Shown: one piece after another, positions 63,161 through 64,000 of the stretch | How the letters are laid out: every line of letters begins with the position of its first letter | Numbering within the stretch: the first letter of the stretch is position 1 | Virus record (IMG/VR): IMGVR_UViG_3300009108_000751 | Location: 62,001-126,000 of that record | From: a virus | Strand: one strand, 5' to 3' | DNA: 64,000 bases | The notes under the pieces: model-generated | Databases searched by the model: none | What the model saw: only the letters and a program-made list of their open reading frames with translations | What the model was told of the DNA's origin: nothing | Position numbers and translations under genes: made by a program

Positions 63161-63248
63161 GTAGGCCCGTCACATTGCATAAGGGTGAACTCGCCACCGT
63201 GCCGGAATCATGCGAACAAAATAAAGGAGAAAATTATGCCAAAGGTTA
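63150..63248 (+). repeat. 99-base promoter-leader repeat, second copy
   Basis: This copy is identical to 62607-62705. The sequences just outside the block differ at both ends at once (A against C before, T against C after). The sharp edges indicate a recent copy event or strong conservation of this segment only. Confidence 0.95.
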
Positions 63249-63682
63249 CGTATTCAGATTCGAAGGGGCTCGTCCAGACGTCAGGTGCTGGGATGGCTCT
63301 AACCGGCTTCATGCATGGTCAAAAATGCCCACAGAAGTCGGTAACAAGCACAGACACGCTTACTGTTGAAGACAGTGGCAAGTTAATTACCCTGACGGGA
63401 TCAGCATTTACTTTGTCGCTGCCCAGTGTCTCAGCGGCAAAAGGATGCCACTATACGATCGTTGCTGGTCAAGCTGCGAATTATGTCCTTTCTGAGCTCG
63501 TCGGAACTGACGACAACGTTTTGACGATGGTAAGCGTAAATGCGTCTGCTACTGAAAGAGATCACGCTTTTACCACAGCTACTCTGAGTGGCGGAGCTAT
63601 CGGAGACAGGTTTTACGCCGTCTCTAACGGAACTTGGTGGGTCATCACGGCCTTCGCCAATGCTGCCGTAGCCGCCGCATAA
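63236..63682 (+). CDS. Small virion (decoration-like) protein, MPKV paralogue 2
   Basis: The 148-residue product starts with MPKVTYSDSKGLVQTSGAG, close to the start of the preceding paralogue (MPKVIISDDKGLNQTAGSG), and then has another body: DTLTVEDSGKLITLTGSAF, LSLPSVSAAKGCHYTIVAGQ and a C-terminal NGTWWVITAFANAAVAAA. The shared first 20 residues suggest one docking peptide carrying two different outer domains. It has the same leader and ribosome binding site as its neighbour and its own terminator, so it is expected to be abundant. Head decoration is inferred. Confidence 0.65.
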   Translation: MPKVTYSDSKGLVQTSGAGMALTGFMHGQKCPQKSVTSTDTLTVEDSGKLITLTGSAFTLSLPSVSAAKGCHYTIVAGQAANYVLSELVGTDDNVLTMVSVNASATERDHAFTTATLSGGAIGDRFYAVSNGTWWVITAFANAAVAAA

Positions 63683-63727
63683 TATAGTGGTTGACAGCTA
63701 AGACTTAGTACTGTCACACTAGAAGAG

Positions 63728-63760
63728 AAAGGCGCCCCCAAGTGGGGCGCCTTTTTTTTT
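63728..63760 (+). terminator. Rho-independent terminator after MPKV paralogue 2
   Basis: AAAGGCGCCCC pairs with GGGGCGCCTTT around a five-base loop (CAAGT), and nine Ts close the element. It is the strongest T-run of the four terminators. Confidence 0.9.
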
Positions 63761-63796
63761 GTTCGTTTTTTCGTCTAGACCTAAGTCTCGTGACTT

Positions 63797-63806
63797 CATA
63801 CTTATA
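63797..63806 (+). promoter_or_regulatory. Weak candidate late promoter (CATACTTATA)
   Basis: The sequence continues CTGTGAG, similar to CATATTTAACAGTG at 59115. It is 34 bases before the GTG at 63831 and directly follows a terminator, so a promoter is expected in this gap. Confidence 0.3.
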
Positions 63807-63830
63807 CTGTGAGAGTTTCTGGAGAGCCTT

Positions 63831-64000
63831 GTGGCAACATTCGCTAATACAACTAACCCAACACCATTCGGTGCTTTTGATAGTGACTCAGAGTTTCAAT
63901 CTGAAGCAGACAAGATGGTTACTTTTGTTAAGAGGAAGCTCGGAGATGACATTCTGTCTGTCGAGTTGACCAAAAAGCAGATCTGGGCTTGTTTCGAAGA
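63831..64000 (+). CDS. Neck or head-completion protein candidate (3' partial)
   Basis: The gene begins at a GTG after GGAGAG and runs out of the window, so only 56 residues are visible. They include FGAFDSDSEFQSEADKMV, then FVKRKLGDDILSVELTKKQI and WACFE. I remember this pattern from structural proteins of marine T4-like phages that follow the capsid gene and are annotated as head completion or neck (gp13-type) proteins. The visible part is too short to confirm it. The stop codon and the remaining gene lie beyond the window. Confidence 0.55.
   Translation, partial: MATFANTTNPTPFGAFDSDSEFQSEADKMVTFVKRKLGDDILSVELTKKQIWACFE

Noticed and set aside
1-64000. tRNA genes, lysogeny genes, insertion sequences and defence or toxin-antitoxin systems
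   Set aside because: No cloverleaf-like segment, integrase, repressor, transposase or typical toxin-antitoxin pair was seen; gaps are too short to hide most of them.

Overview
This window is part of a large tailed-phage genome, a T4-like myovirus in the broad sense. The clearest T4-type proteins are a gp55-type late sigma factor, gp25 and gp6 baseplate wedge proteins, the gp17 large terminase, the gp20 portal, the gp21 prohead protease, a gp22-type scaffold and the gp23 major capsid protein. Several other families match, from memory, ones that recur in marine relatives of T4. Every gene I accept lies on the + strand. Base composition is moderate, with GC a little above 40% by eye. Many stop and start codons overlap (TAATG or ATGA), and Shine-Dalgarno sequences are of the AGGAG type, so the host should be a bacterium. 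Which bacterium cannot be read from this window. I saw no tRNA gene, CRISPR array, insertion sequence or integrase.

Layout. 1-2027: two glycosyltransferases, the first cut by the window edge. 2018-3368: a small membrane protein, the gp55-like sigma factor and a small partner candidate. 3372-18404: baseplate (gp5-like hub protein, gp25, gp6, then very large proteins with LamG/concanavalin-like domains). 18427-31135: three long fibre proteins built of repeats, with a small gene between the second and third. 31264-46465: seven large virion proteins of families without a firm T4 name. 46465-51422: a DNA-metabolism island (RuvC-like resolvase, primase, one-polypeptide Mre11-Rad50 fusion, zinc ribbon protein). 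51466-62514: DNA packaging and head assembly (terminase, portal, protease, small head proteins, a ribosomal protein bS21-like protein, scaffold, capsid). 62607-63760: two small paralogous genes, each with an identical 99-base leader and its own terminator. 63831 to the end: start of a probable neck or head-completion gene.

How it fits together. The sigma factor probably directs transcription from a short AT-rich motif of approximate form YATATYTA. It recurs in most of the longer gaps, usually 27-86 bases before a start codon. Abundant products appear to be set apart: the 746-residue fibre protein, the capsid protein and the two small paralogues each have a strong ribosome binding site and a hairpin terminator. 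The capsid and fibre genes also use mostly CGN arginine codons, unlike most neighbours. Portal, protease, scaffold, small core proteins and capsid form the usual prohead set.

Most unusual points: the fused SbcD-SbcC (gp47-gp46) protein with its own codon bias; the bS21-like protein inside the head operon; the perfect 99-base duplicated promoter-leader driving two proteins that share only their N-termini; the recurrent promoter motif, including a pair matching at 17 of 18 positions; and a 562-residue tandem duplication at the end of the 2292-residue fibre protein.
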